From assembly GCA_020025255.1 (NCBI GenBank), contig JAHHSK010000022.1, forward strand, positions 1-28,283: a DNA stretch of 28,283 bases. The letters run 5' to 3'. Numbering within the stretch: position 1 is the first letter of the stretch; each line of letters starts with the position of its first letter. Source of the stretch: Ruthenibacterium sp. (GTDB lineage Bacteria; Bacillota; Clostridia; Oscillospirales; Ruminococcaceae). Below the pieces are notes generated by a model that worked only from the letters and a program-made list of their open reading frames with translations, ran no database searches and was not told where the DNA came from. This document shows positions 13,805 to 21,486 of the stretch, piece by piece. Made by a program: the position numbers and the translations under genes.

Positions 13805-15715
13805 ATGGGGATGATTACTGCAGGCAGCAAAACAGTAACGTTGTGCCTGGATGAAACGGCGCTGTCTTATACAGTGACTGCGAACGGGCAAGAATGGAAA
13901 TGGTCGAAACAGTACTGCGCAGAATTTGTGCTGAAAGATGAAACAAGAATCCGTTTTTCTGATTCGGAATCGATTGTACATACACCGTGGAAAACAGGGG
14001 TGGGCAGCGGAATCCGCTCTACCTATTCGGGCTTTACCATTCATGGACAAAGCGTTCCGTTTTCCTTTGAGACGATAGCCTGGGTCGAGGATGCTTCAGG
14101 GGATGTGTATTTTGAATTTATCCCCTTACACGAGGAAGGGCTGGAATTGAAGGCAATATATTGGCCGGGCTATATGGAATTTGACCAAAACAGTGCAGAC
14201 TGGTATAGTGTGCTGAATGTAATGCAGGGATTGATCGTGCCCAACAACTGGGAAAACGAGGTATCAAAGCTTGCGTTTGAAGGGCAGATGTGTACCAGCA
14301 GCGCATATATGCCGTGGTTTGGACAGGTTAGACCCAATGCAGGGTATATTGCCATCTGCAAACATCCATGGGATGCCGCCTATCAGGTGGAACATCCTGC
14401 AAATGGCCCGTATTCCCATGTATCGGTGCGTTGGCTGCCAAGCTTAGGAAAAACCGCGTACCGCCGTGTGATGCGGTATACGTTTCTTGGAGCATGCAGC
14501 TATAACGATTTGTGCAAGGTGTATCGCACTTATGCAAAAGAGACGGGCTTGTTCACTTCTCTTGCAGAAAAAGCAGCAAAAAATCCGCTTGTAAATAAGC
14601 TGATTGGTTCGGCGGTAGTGCATAAGGGCATCAAAACGCATGTAGCGCCGGGATCATACTATTATAATGATGCACAGCCGGAAAAAAACGACCAGCTTGT
14701 TCCGTTTGCACAGCGTACTGCGGAAATTCGAAAATATAAGGAAAAAGGCGTGAAAAAGCTGTACCTCCACCTCGATGGCTGGGGAGACCCGGGCTACGAT
14801 AATAAACATCCGGATTATCTGCCCGCGTGCAGAGCAGCCGGAGGCTGGAAGGGGCTCAAGGAGCTTTCCGATACGATCGAAGAATGTGGGTATATGCTCG
14901 GGCTGCACGATCAGTACCGGGATTATTATTTTGATGCACCCACATTTGACCGCGAGTTTGCATGTCAGGCACCGGATGGAACGATTTTTGACATGTCGCG
15001 CTGGGCGGGCGGACGTCAGAGCTATTTGTGTGCAACACAGGCACCATATTACGTCAAACGCAATTTTGAAGAGGTCTTGCGTCACGGAATTCATTTGCAA
15101 GCAGCGTATCTGGACGTGTTTACCTGCAATGAAGGGGACGAATGTGATAACCCAAGGCACCGCATGACACGCAAAGAATGCTTTGAATACCGCAGTGCGT
15201 GCTTTGAATATCTGTCCTCCAAAGGAATACTGCCAAGTTCCGAAGAAGTTACGGATTGGGCGATGAAGAATCTGGTGTTTGCACATTACGGGCCATACGA
15301 TTTTATGCTCCAGCCACCCGGCACACCGCGAAAGGGGATCCCTGTGCCGCTGTTCAATCTGGTTTATCACGATTGCATGATTCTGCCATGGCCTATGGAT
15401 TATCCGCAAGGTGAGGAGGACTATATGCTGTATGCGCTTTTGAATGGCGGTGCGGCGTATCTGGATAAGGATGGCGCTTACCCGGGCTGCGATGGGGCAT
15501 TTGATGAGGATGCGCAGCTGCAGCTGGATAAAGAAATAGAACGCTGCCGCATTGTTGCATCGCTGCAAGAGCGTGTGGCAAAGTGCGAAATGGTGAAGCA
15601 TGAATTTTTAGACGGCGATTGGAAGAAGCAGCGAACCACGTTCCGTGACGGTACGACAGTAACCGTGGATTTCCATGATAACCGCTATAAGATCTTCACA
15701 CCCGATCGGCTGTGA
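13805..15715 (+). CDS. Putative retaining glycoside hydrolase, GH129/GH101-like
   Basis: This 636-residue protein has an N-terminal beta-sandwich (about 1-240, with repeated W, Y and G turns such as FSFETIAWVEDASGDVYFEFIP) and a catalytic barrel (about 255-570). The pattern, KKLYLHLDGWG with Asp324 followed about 110 residues later by AAYLDVFTCNEGDECDN with Asp437, resembles GH101 and GH129 enzymes that release alpha-linked N-acetylgalactosamine from mucin-type O-glycans. Asp324 is the likely nucleophile; the acid/base could lie in the acidic stretch after Asp437 or in SSEEVTDW. I base this on motif memory and length, so the family is likely but the substrate is not certain. No signal peptide is seen, so the substrate would be imported sugar or glycopeptide. 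ATG 13805 is preferred, with GAGGGG 5 nt upstream; ATG 13790 and 13811 are alternatives. It is followed by an ABC exporter after 103 nt. Confidence 0.6.
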   Translation: MGMITAGSKTVTLCLDETALSYTVTANGQEWKWSKQYCAEFVLKDETRIRFSDSESIVHTPWKTGVGSGIRSTYSGFTIHGQSVPFSFETIAWVEDASGDVYFEFIPLHEEGLELKAIYWPGYMEFDQNSADWYSVLNVMQGLIVPNNWENEVSKLAFEGQMCTSSAYMPWFGQVRPNAGYIAICKHPWDAAYQVEHPANGPYSHVSVRWLPSLGKTAYRRVMRYTFLGACSYNDLCKVYRTYAKETGLFTSLAEKAAKNPLVNKLIGSAVVHKGIKTHVAPGSYYYNDAQPEKNDQLVPFAQRTAEIRKYKEKGVKKLYLHLDGWGDPGYDNKHPDYLPACRAAGGWKGLKELSDTIEECGYMLGLHDQYRDYYFDAPTFDREFACQAPDGTIFDMSRWAGGRQSYLCATQAPYYVKRNFEEVLRHGIHLQAAYLDVFTCNEGDECDNPRHRMTRKECFEYRSACFEYLSSKGILPSSEEVTDWAMKNLVFAHYGPYDFMLQPPGTPRKGIPVPLFNLVYHDCMILPWPMDYPQGEEDYMLYALLNGGAAYLDKDGAYPGCDGAFDEDAQLQLDKEIERCRIVASLQERVAKCEMVKHEFLDGDWKKQRTTFRDGTTVTVDFHDNRYKIFTPDRL

Positions 15716-15775
15716 AGATTACGTGGCAAGAGAAAAAATGCCGGGAAAGATCATGCCGGCGATTGGGTTCAACGC

Positions 15776-15822
15776 AGGAACGCGGCAGGTTCCTAGAAGG
15801 AAAGAAGATGATAAATAGATGA
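15776..15822 (+). promoter_or_regulatory. Hairpin and four-codon minicistron controlling the first ABC gene
   Basis: AGGAAC (15776-15781) and GTTCCT (15789-15794) form a small hairpin directly before AGAAGG (15795-15800). That ribosome binding site is well spaced for ATG 15808, which opens a four-codon frame, MINR. Its stop TGA (15820-15822) overlaps the ABC gene start ATG (15819-15821) as ATGA. The ABC start itself is 18 nt from the site, and a TAG stop directly precedes it in frame. Ribosomes may therefore reach the ABC gene by re-initiation. Confidence 0.5.
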
Positions 15823-17600
15823 TATTCGGAAAACACATCAACCGATACTACTTGCGCTATGCCCATATGCTGCTGCTGGGGCTTGCGGCATTGATTGCGG
15901 TTGATTCTTTGCAGCTTGTGATACCGAACCTGTATCAGATGGTCATCAACGGGCTGAATCAGGGCTATGTGATAGAGAATGGCGTGCAGGTGGCCTATGA
16001 TATGGATTTTGTTGTGCAGAAAATCTGTATGCCCATGGTCGGGATCATTTTGGGAATCGTGCTGGGACGCTTTGCATGGCGCGTGTGTTTTTTTGGTGCT
16101 GCGATCCGTGTGGAAACAGATCTGCGAAATAAAATGTTTGATAATGCCCGCCGGCTGAACCGTGATTATTACAGTGTGAATAAAGTGGGCAGCTTGATGA
16201 GCCTTTTCACAAATGATCTGGATACCGTGCAGGAATGTTACGGGTGGGGCATCATGATGTTCTGTGATGCCGTTCTGCTGGGCGTGCTGGCGGTTTTGAA
16301 GATGTGGAATATGAACCGGCTGCTCACACTGCTTTCCATGATTCCCATGGCATTGCTTTTGGCTGTTTCTATGATCGTGGGACAGTACATGATAAAAAAA
16401 TGGGATTATCGGCAGAAATGCTTTTCCGATCTTTCGGATTTTGCGCAGGAAAGCTTTTCCGGGATTGCTGTCATCAAGGCCTTTGTAAAAGAAACAAAGG
16501 AGCTTATGGCGTTCCGCAAAATCAATCAGGAAAATGAGATTTCCAATATTGATTACACCAAAACGTCCGTGCTGCTTCGCATTCTGGTCAATGCGTTTGT
16601 CGAAAGCGTGGTATGTGTGATTCTTGGTTACGGCGGATACCTTGTCTATGTGGGAAAATTCAACGCAGGCCAGCTTATGGAATTTATCGGCTATTTCACT
16701 GCGGTGGTTTGGCCGATCATGTCGGTGGCAGAGCTTGTGGATATGACATCCCGCGGCAAGGCATCGCTTGCCCGTATCGGGGAAATGCTGGATGCACAGC
16801 CCTCTGTGGTGGATGAACCGGGGGTAAAAACTCTTTGTGCGGTGCGGGGTGATATCGAATGCAGAAACCTGAATTTCACCTATCCGGATGGGGAGGGAAC
16901 AGCACTGCGCGATATTACGTTTACGATCCATGCAGGCGAAAAAGTAGGGCTTGTGGGGCGAACCGGCTCCGGGAAAACTACGCTGGTCGATTTGATCCTG
17001 CGCACCTACAATGTGCCGAAAGGCACGCTGTTCATCGATGGAAATGATGTGAATGATCTGTCCATTCGATCGGTGCGCGAAGCCTGCGCGTATGTGCCGC
17101 AGGATAATTTCCTGTTTTCGGATACCATTGAAAACAATATCCGATTCAGTGCAGGGGATTTTGAATCCGAGGCAGTGGAAAAAGCGGCACAGCTGGCAGA
17201 TATCCATGATAATATTATGGAGTTTGGGCAAGGGTATGAAACAGTGCTCGGGGAAAGAGGCGTTACGGTTTCCGGCGGCCAAAAGCAGCGCATTTCCATT
17301 GCAAGGGCGCTGATGAAAAATGCGCCGATCCTTATTCTGGATGATTCGGTTTCCGCTGTGGATACCAAGACAGAAGAAACCATTTTGCATAATTTGAATA
17401 CCGTGCGTGAAGGCAAAACAACGATTTTGATTGCACATCGTATTTCCACCATTGCAAAAATGGATCGGATCCTGTTTTTGGACGAAGGCCGCCTGCTGGC
17501 GATCGGTACCCACAGGCAGCTGTATGATACTTGTACAGAATACCGCAGAATGGTGGATCTGCAGCGATTGGAGGAAGAAGGGGGTGGCTGCGGTGAATGA
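15819..17600 (+). CDS. ABC exporter half-transporter, subunit 1 (degenerate catalytic site)
   Basis: This 593-residue type IV ABC exporter half (MsbA/LmrA type) has an N-terminal membrane domain with about six helices (1-310) and a C-terminal ATPase. The ATPase has Walker A GRTGSGKT (380-387), signature VSGGQ (484-488), Walker B ILILDDSVSAVD and switch His540. The residue after the Walker B aspartate is Asp509 instead of the catalytic Glu, a known mark of the inactive site in heterodimeric exporters such as BmrCD and TM287/288. It pairs with the next gene, which overlaps it by 17 nt. Such pairs export drugs, peptides or lipids; the substrate is unknown. The start is ATG 15819, placed directly after an in-frame stop. 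Confidence 0.92.
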   Translation: MIFGKHINRYYLRYAHMLLLGLAALIAVDSLQLVIPNLYQMVINGLNQGYVIENGVQVAYDMDFVVQKICMPMVGIILGIVLGRFAWRVCFFGAAIRVETDLRNKMFDNARRLNRDYYSVNKVGSLMSLFTNDLDTVQECYGWGIMMFCDAVLLGVLAVLKMWNMNRLLTLLSMIPMALLLAVSMIVGQYMIKKWDYRQKCFSDLSDFAQESFSGIAVIKAFVKETKELMAFRKINQENEISNIDYTKTSVLLRILVNAFVESVVCVILGYGGYLVYVGKFNAGQLMEFIGYFTAVVWPIMSVAELVDMTSRGKASLARIGEMLDAQPSVVDEPGVKTLCAVRGDIECRNLNFTYPDGEGTALRDITFTIHAGEKVGLVGRTGSGKTTLVDLILRTYNVPKGTLFIDGNDVNDLSIRSVREACAYVPQDNFLFSDTIENNIRFSAGDFESEAVEKAAQLADIHDNIMEFGQGYETVLGERGVTVSGGQKQRISIARALMKNAPILILDDSVSAVDTKTEETILHNLNTVREGKTTILIAHRISTIAKMDRILFLDEGRLLAIGTHRQLYDTCTEYRRMVDLQRLEEEGGGCGE

Positions 17601-19485
17601 GTATCTGCCAATTCTGATCGTGGGCGCCGTTATCGGTGTCTTTACGCTGCTGTTTACAGCGGCATATGTTTGGGAATGTCGTAAAAAAGAAGAAAAGGAT
17701 ACCGAACGCACAATGTCGGATGGCGAGATCATGCGCCGTTTATTGGTGTATGCAAGGCCATACAGCAAAGAGTTTTTCCTGTCGCTGATGATTATGCTGG
17801 CAGCGATTGCCTATGATCTGCTGACACCGCTGCTTGCGGCGGATATCCAAAAGCTCGTCAAAGAGGAATTTCAGCTCAATGCACTATTTGTGCGCGTAGC
17901 GGCATATGCGGGTATTCTTGTCGTAAGCCTTGTCTGCACTTACTTTCAGGCAATCATATTACAAAAAATAGGGCAGAAGATTTTGACATCCATTCGTGAG
18001 GATGTGTTTACCCATGTGGAAAAGCTCAGCCATGAACAGCTGAATAATATTCCTGTCGGCAAGCTTGTTACCCGTGTCAGCAATGACCCGAATTCGATTT
18101 CGTATCTATTCACCAACATTCTGGTAACACTGGTAAAAAACAGTATGGTCGTGTTCGGGGTTCTGGGGGCGATGCTGCTGTTGAATTATGCGCTGACGCT
18201 TCTGGTTTTGTGCTTCGTACCGTTTATTGTATGGTTTACGATAGTTTTCCGCAAATTTTCACGCAAGGTGCACCGCAGCGTCAACAATGCAACCACGGAC
18301 TTGAATACGTATCTTTCCGAAAATCTTTCCGGCATCAAAATTACGCAGATTTTTAATCAGGAAGATCGCAAAATGGAAGATTTCCTGAAAAAAAGCCGTG
18401 CGCTGCAAAACGCAAAGCAAGGACGGATGGCGGTGTTCAGTATTTTCCGGCCCATGGTGTATATGCTGTTCGTTTCAGCCAATCTGTGCCTGTTTTATTT
18501 CGCAAGCCGCGTGGCGATCCGCGGTACTCCGCTGTGGGGGCAGATCATCACAAGCGAAGTGATCGTTGCTTTTTACATGTATATTTCGCGTTTTTTCAAT
18601 CCGATACAGGCACTTGCAGAACAGTTCGATATGCTGCAGCGCTCCTTTGCAGCGGCTGAAAAAATCTTTGTGATTCTGGATATGGAGCCTTCCGTAGTGG
18701 ATAGCGAGGATGCTGTGGAGCTTGAGCAGCTGAAAGGGGAAATCGAGTTTCGGGATGTATGGTTTGCATACAATCCGGGAGAATGGGTGCTTCGGGGTGT
18801 TTCGTTCCATGTGCAGCCTGGGCAGACGGTGGCATTTGTTGGCTCTACCGGTTCCGGTAAATCGACGATTCTTTCTCTGATCTGCCGCAATTTTGACATT
18901 CAGCGCGGACAAATCCGGATCGACGGAATCGATATCCGCAAAATCAAAATTTCTTCTTTACGCAGACACTTTGGCCAGATGCTTCAGGATGTATTTCTAT
19001 TTGCGGGGGATATCCGCAGTAATATCATCCTGCGGGAAGAAGGGATTTCCGATGAACAGATCATGCAAGCGTGCCGTTATGTCAACGCAGATTCATTCAT
19101 AAGCAAACTGGAATATGGGCTGGATGAACCCGTGCGCGAACGCGGCAATAACTTTTCAGCAGGACAGCGTCAGCTGCTTTCGTTTGCCCGCACGATCATC
19201 CATAACCCCAGTGTAATGATTCTGGACGAGGCGACGGCAAATATTGATACAGAAACCGAGCTTCTGATTCAGGATTCGCTTGAAAAGATGAAGAACATCG
19301 GCACAATGCTGATTGTGGCGCACCGCCTTTCCACCATTCAGCATGCGGATAATATTATTCTGCTTTCGCATGGGGAAATCAAGGAGCAGGGCAGCCACCA
19401 GCAGCTTTTAGCAAAAAAAGGACGCTATTATCAGTTGTATATGCTGCAGTATCAAAAGCAGCAGCTCCAAAAGAAAGAAAAATAA
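17584..19485 (+). CDS. ABC exporter half-transporter, subunit 2 (canonical Walker B, altered signature)
   Basis: This is the partner of the preceding half-transporter, about 633 residues from GTG 17584 (GTG 17593 is equally possible; both have purine-rich sites 8 nt upstream). The first 25 or so residues, LPILIVGAVIGVFTLLFTAAYVWE, form an extra N-terminal membrane helix before the usual core that starts at MRRLLVYARPYSKEFF. The ATPase shows Walker A GSTGSGKS (420-427), Walker B VMILDEATANID with the catalytic Glu549, and LIVAHRLST. Its signature reads FSAGQ (Ser525-Ala526-Gly527) instead of SGGQ. In the heterodimer the changed signature faces the Asp-bearing site of subunit 1, giving one weak and one full ATP site. 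The extra helix may serve in localisation or partner binding. The gene ends at a strong terminator. Confidence 0.92.
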   Translation: MAAVNEYLPILIVGAVIGVFTLLFTAAYVWECRKKEEKDTERTMSDGEIMRRLLVYARPYSKEFFLSLMIMLAAIAYDLLTPLLAADIQKLVKEEFQLNALFVRVAAYAGILVVSLVCTYFQAIILQKIGQKILTSIREDVFTHVEKLSHEQLNNIPVGKLVTRVSNDPNSISYLFTNILVTLVKNSMVVFGVLGAMLLLNYALTLLVLCFVPFIVWFTIVFRKFSRKVHRSVNNATTDLNTYLSENLSGIKITQIFNQEDRKMEDFLKKSRALQNAKQGRMAVFSIFRPMVYMLFVSANLCLFYFASRVAIRGTPLWGQIITSEVIVAFYMYISRFFNPIQALAEQFDMLQRSFAAAEKIFVILDMEPSVVDSEDAVELEQLKGEIEFRDVWFAYNPGEWVLRGVSFHVQPGQTVAFVGSTGSGKSTILSLICRNFDIQRGQIRIDGIDIRKIKISSLRRHFGQMLQDVFLFAGDIRSNIILREEGISDEQIMQACRYVNADSFISKLEYGLDEPVRERGNNFSAGQRQLLSFARTIIHNPSVMILDEATANIDTETELLIQDSLEKMKNIGTMLIVAHRLSTIQHADNIILLSHGEIKEQGSHQQLLAKKGRYYQLYMLQYQKQQLQKKEK

Positions 19486-19500
19486 AACCAGAGCACAAAC

Positions 19501-19550
19501 AGCAAAAAGGCATGCCGCAGCAGAAGGAAAGCGGCATGCCTTTTTGCTTT
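19501..19550 (+). terminator. Terminator of the ABC exporter operon
   Basis: The arm at 19501-19518 (AGCAAAAAGGCATGCCGC) and its exact complement at 19531-19548 give an 18-bp stem with a 12-base loop. The descending arm contains the T-rich tail TTTTTGCTTT. Confidence 0.85.
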
Positions 19551-19579
19551 GCCCGGTAAAAAACAGAACATAACAGCAG

Positions 19580-19608
19580 TTGACGGCGTAATATTATTAT
19601 GCTACTGT
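19580..19608 (+). promoter_or_regulatory. Predicted promoter of the response regulator gene
   Basis: TTGACG (19580-19585) and TACTGT (19603-19608) are 17 bases apart. Use of this promoter would give a leader of about 205 nt. A second, weaker pair, TTTGAT (19760) and TATAGA (19782-19787), could provide a short leader. Confidence 0.45.
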
Positions 19609-19821
19609 AACAGTGCTGCGTACGAGCACCGATGACAGAGTAAGCCGCCCATAGGAGTCCCGTACGCTGTGTGAGGTTGGCCGGAAAAGCCGCAAGGGAA
19701 AGCACGCGTGAATTTTAACTGGTCAAAGGCTGAAAATAACAGGGATAAGGGAATCGGCCTTTGATAATATGACGAATAGAATATAGATAGTCCAATGCTG
19801 TGCGAAGGAAAGGGAGCCGCA
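19609..19821 (+). other. Long structured leader upstream of the response regulator, unassigned
   Basis: This stretch is G-rich and full of complementary segments. GTGCT/AGCAC (19613-19628 region) can form a local hairpin. The alternative GCGTACG/CGTACGC pairing spans about 45 nt and would exclude it. CACGCGTG is palindromic. CAAAGGCTGA (19724-19733) pairs with TCGGCCTTTG (19754-19763) over 10 positions with one wobble, just before the ribosome binding site region. I could not match it to a riboswitch or small RNA class I know, including c-di-GMP, cobalamin, T-box and M-box. No protein frame in it is convincing. Confidence 0.4.
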
Positions 19822-20493
19822 ATGAAAACGATCGCCATAATAGATGATGATGTACATATCGGAAATGTTTTAGAAGAGATATTACAGAAAGAGGGATATC
19901 AAACGCTTCGGGCTTATTCCGGCACAGAAGCGTTATATCTTCTTTCGCAAAATCAGCCGGATCTGATTCTGCTGGATCTCATGCTGCCGGGGCTTTCCGG
20001 CGAAGAGGTTCTTGCGCATATTCAAAACATCCCGGTAATTGTACTCAGTGCCAAAGTGGATGTACAAGATAAAGTGTCCCTTTTGCTCGGCGGTGCTGCG
20101 GATTATGTGACAAAGCCCTTTGAAACCAAAGAGCTGCTGGCACGGATCGCGGTACAGCTTCGTAATACGGCGAAGCGGCAAGGGACAAAATTCCTGCACT
20201 GCGGAGATTTGAAGCTGGATGATACTTCTATGTCCGTTTCTGTCTGCGATACATCGCTTTCCCTAACCAGAACGGAGTACGCTATACTAAAGCTGCTGAT
20301 GCAGAATCCAACACAGGTTCTATCGAAAGGGGTTCTGCTTGACCGGATCAGTCTGGATACACCGGATTGTACGGAGCGTTCCTTAAAGCAGCATATCTCC
20401 AACCTGCGTAAAAAAATGCAGGAGATTGGCGGAAAAGACTACATCGAAACCGTTTGGGGGATTGGATTCAAGTTGGCAGAGCAAAAATCTTGA
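19822..20493 (+). CDS. OmpR-family response regulator
   Basis: This is a two-component response regulator of 223 residues. The receiver domain begins MKTIAIIDDDVHIG (acidic pocket Asp8-Asp10), has the phosphorylation site Asp52 in LLDLMLPG, Ser in VIVLSAK and the conserved Lys in VTKPFETKELLARI. The C-terminal winged helix of the OmpR/PhoB type ends DYIETVWGIGFKLAE, with recognition-helix sequence CTERSLKQHISNLRKKM. ATG 19822 is chosen because AGGGAG lies 5 nt upstream. The cognate kinase is probably the histidine kinase three genes downstream. The order regulator, ABC ATPase, permease, kinase is common in antimicrobial-peptide-responsive systems of Clostridia. Its likely target site, four TTGAC repeats, begins within its own stop region. 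Confidence 0.93.
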   Translation: MKTIAIIDDDVHIGNVLEEILQKEGYQTLRAYSGTEALYLLSQNQPDLILLDLMLPGLSGEEVLAHIQNIPVIVLSAKVDVQDKVSLLLGGAADYVTKPFETKELLARIAVQLRNTAKRQGTKFLHCGDLKLDDTSMSVSVCDTSLSLTRTEYAILKLLMQNPTQVLSKGVLLDRISLDTPDCTERSLKQHISNLRKKMQEIGGKDYIETVWGIGFKLAEQKS

Positions 20494-20535
20494 CCAAATC
20501 TTGACGATTATCTTGACCACTTTCTTGACCTTTAT
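20489..20535 (+). promoter_or_regulatory. Four tandem TTGAC repeats, candidate response-regulator operator and promoter
   Basis: CTTGACC/G occurs at 20489, 20500, 20512 and 20524, with spacing of 11, 12 and 12 bp, so all copies lie on about one face of the helix. The first copy contains the regulator's TGA stop codon. The last two could act as -35 boxes for weak -10 sequences near TGTTAG (20537) or TAAAGA (20545). OmpR-family regulators commonly bind direct repeats with this 10-12 bp pitch. Confidence 0.65.
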
Positions 20536-20571
20536 CTGTTAGAGTAAAGATCATCAAAGGAGGCAGTAAAT

Positions 20572-21486
20572 ATGGACTATGTTTTAGAAGTAAATAATTT
20601 AACAAAATACTATGGAAAATTCCGGGCATTGCAGGGACTGACGATGCACATCCCGCAAGGCTCCATTTATGGCTTTGTAGGGAAAAACGGATCCGGCAAA
20701 ACCACGCTGATCCGTCTGATCTGCGGCTTGCAAACACCCACCAGCGGTACGTATTCGCTGTATGGGATCGATTCCGAACAAAACGAAATCAACAAATCCC
20801 GCCGCCGCATGGGTGCAGTAGTGGAAACACCGGCAATCTATATGGAAATGACTGCAAAAGAAAACCTCAAGCAGCAGTCTCTGATTTTGGGGCTTCCGTC
20901 CAATGAGGGATTGGACGATGTGCTGAAGCTGGTAGGTTTGGAGAATACGGGAAAAAAGAAAGTAAAAAACTTTTCGCTCGGTATGCGCCAGCGTCTTGGA
21001 ATTGCAATCGCACTGGTAGGTGATCCGGACTTTCTGGTTTTGGACGAACCGATCAATGGACTGGATCCACAGGGAATCATTGAAATTCGAGAATTGATTT
21101 TAAAGCTCAACCGAGAGTGCAATATCACGGTGCTGATTTCCAGTCACATTCTGGATGAGCTTTCCCGCCTTGCTACCCACTATGGCATCATTGATGGCGG
21201 CTGCATGGTGAAGGAGCTGAGTGCGGAAGAATTGGAAGCGGCTTGCCGCAAGAAAGTACACATCACCGTCACAAGCACGGCACCGCTGTGTACCGTACTG
21301 GATGAACTGGGCGTGGAATACAAAATCGCTTCTCAAACGCAGGCGGATATTTTCGCAAAGGTCAATGTGTCTCAGCTGGCACATAAACTTGCTCCCTATG
21401 GATGCGAGATCCTCTCAATGCAGGAGCAGGACGAAAGCCTTGAGGGGTACTATATGAGCCTGGTAGGAGGGAACAAAAATGCGTAA
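20572..21486 (+). CDS. BcrA-like ABC transporter ATP-binding protein
   Basis: This 304-residue ATPase belongs to the bacitracin/lantibiotic-resistance type of ABC-2 transporter. Walker A is GKNGSGKT (37-44), the Q-loop region follows in RRRMGAVVETPAIYMEMTAKENL, the signature is FSLGMRQRLGIAIAL, Walker B is FLVLDEPINGLDPQG and the switch is ISSHILDELSRL. The C-terminal part after about residue 215 is the accessory domain seen in BcrA-like proteins (EEL-AAC-KKVHITV). It would drive the permease encoded next to remove membrane-active peptides or lipids. ATG 20572 has AAAGGAGG 8 nt upstream. Its 3' end overlaps the permease start by 8 nt. The TTGAC repeats just upstream suggest direct control by the response regulator. 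Confidence 0.93.
   Translation: MDYVLEVNNLTKYYGKFRALQGLTMHIPQGSIYGFVGKNGSGKTTLIRLICGLQTPTSGTYSLYGIDSEQNEINKSRRRMGAVVETPAIYMEMTAKENLKQQSLILGLPSNEGLDDVLKLVGLENTGKKKVKNFSLGMRQRLGIAIALVGDPDFLVLDEPINGLDPQGIIEIRELILKLNRECNITVLISSHILDELSRLATHYGIIDGGCMVKELSAEELEAACRKKVHITVTSTAPLCTVLDELGVEYKIASQTQADIFAKVNVSQLAHKLAPYGCEILSMQEQDESLEGYYMSLVGGNKNA

Noticed and set aside
13561..13830. 89-residue minus-strand frame with a CPC motif before the GH129/GH101-like gene
   Set aside because: No ribosome binding site, it runs into the terminator hairpin and over the GH start, and its composition looks like translated non-coding A/T-rich DNA.
19609..19720. Leader as a known riboswitch or a group II intron end
   Set aside because: Core motifs of c-di-GMP, cobalamin, THF, T-box and M-box classes and the intron domain V pattern were looked for by eye and not found.
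19602..19838. 78-residue minus-strand frame across the response-regulator leader
   Set aside because: It is antisense to the promoter and leader, has no ribosome binding site and resembles frames seen opposite structured RNA.
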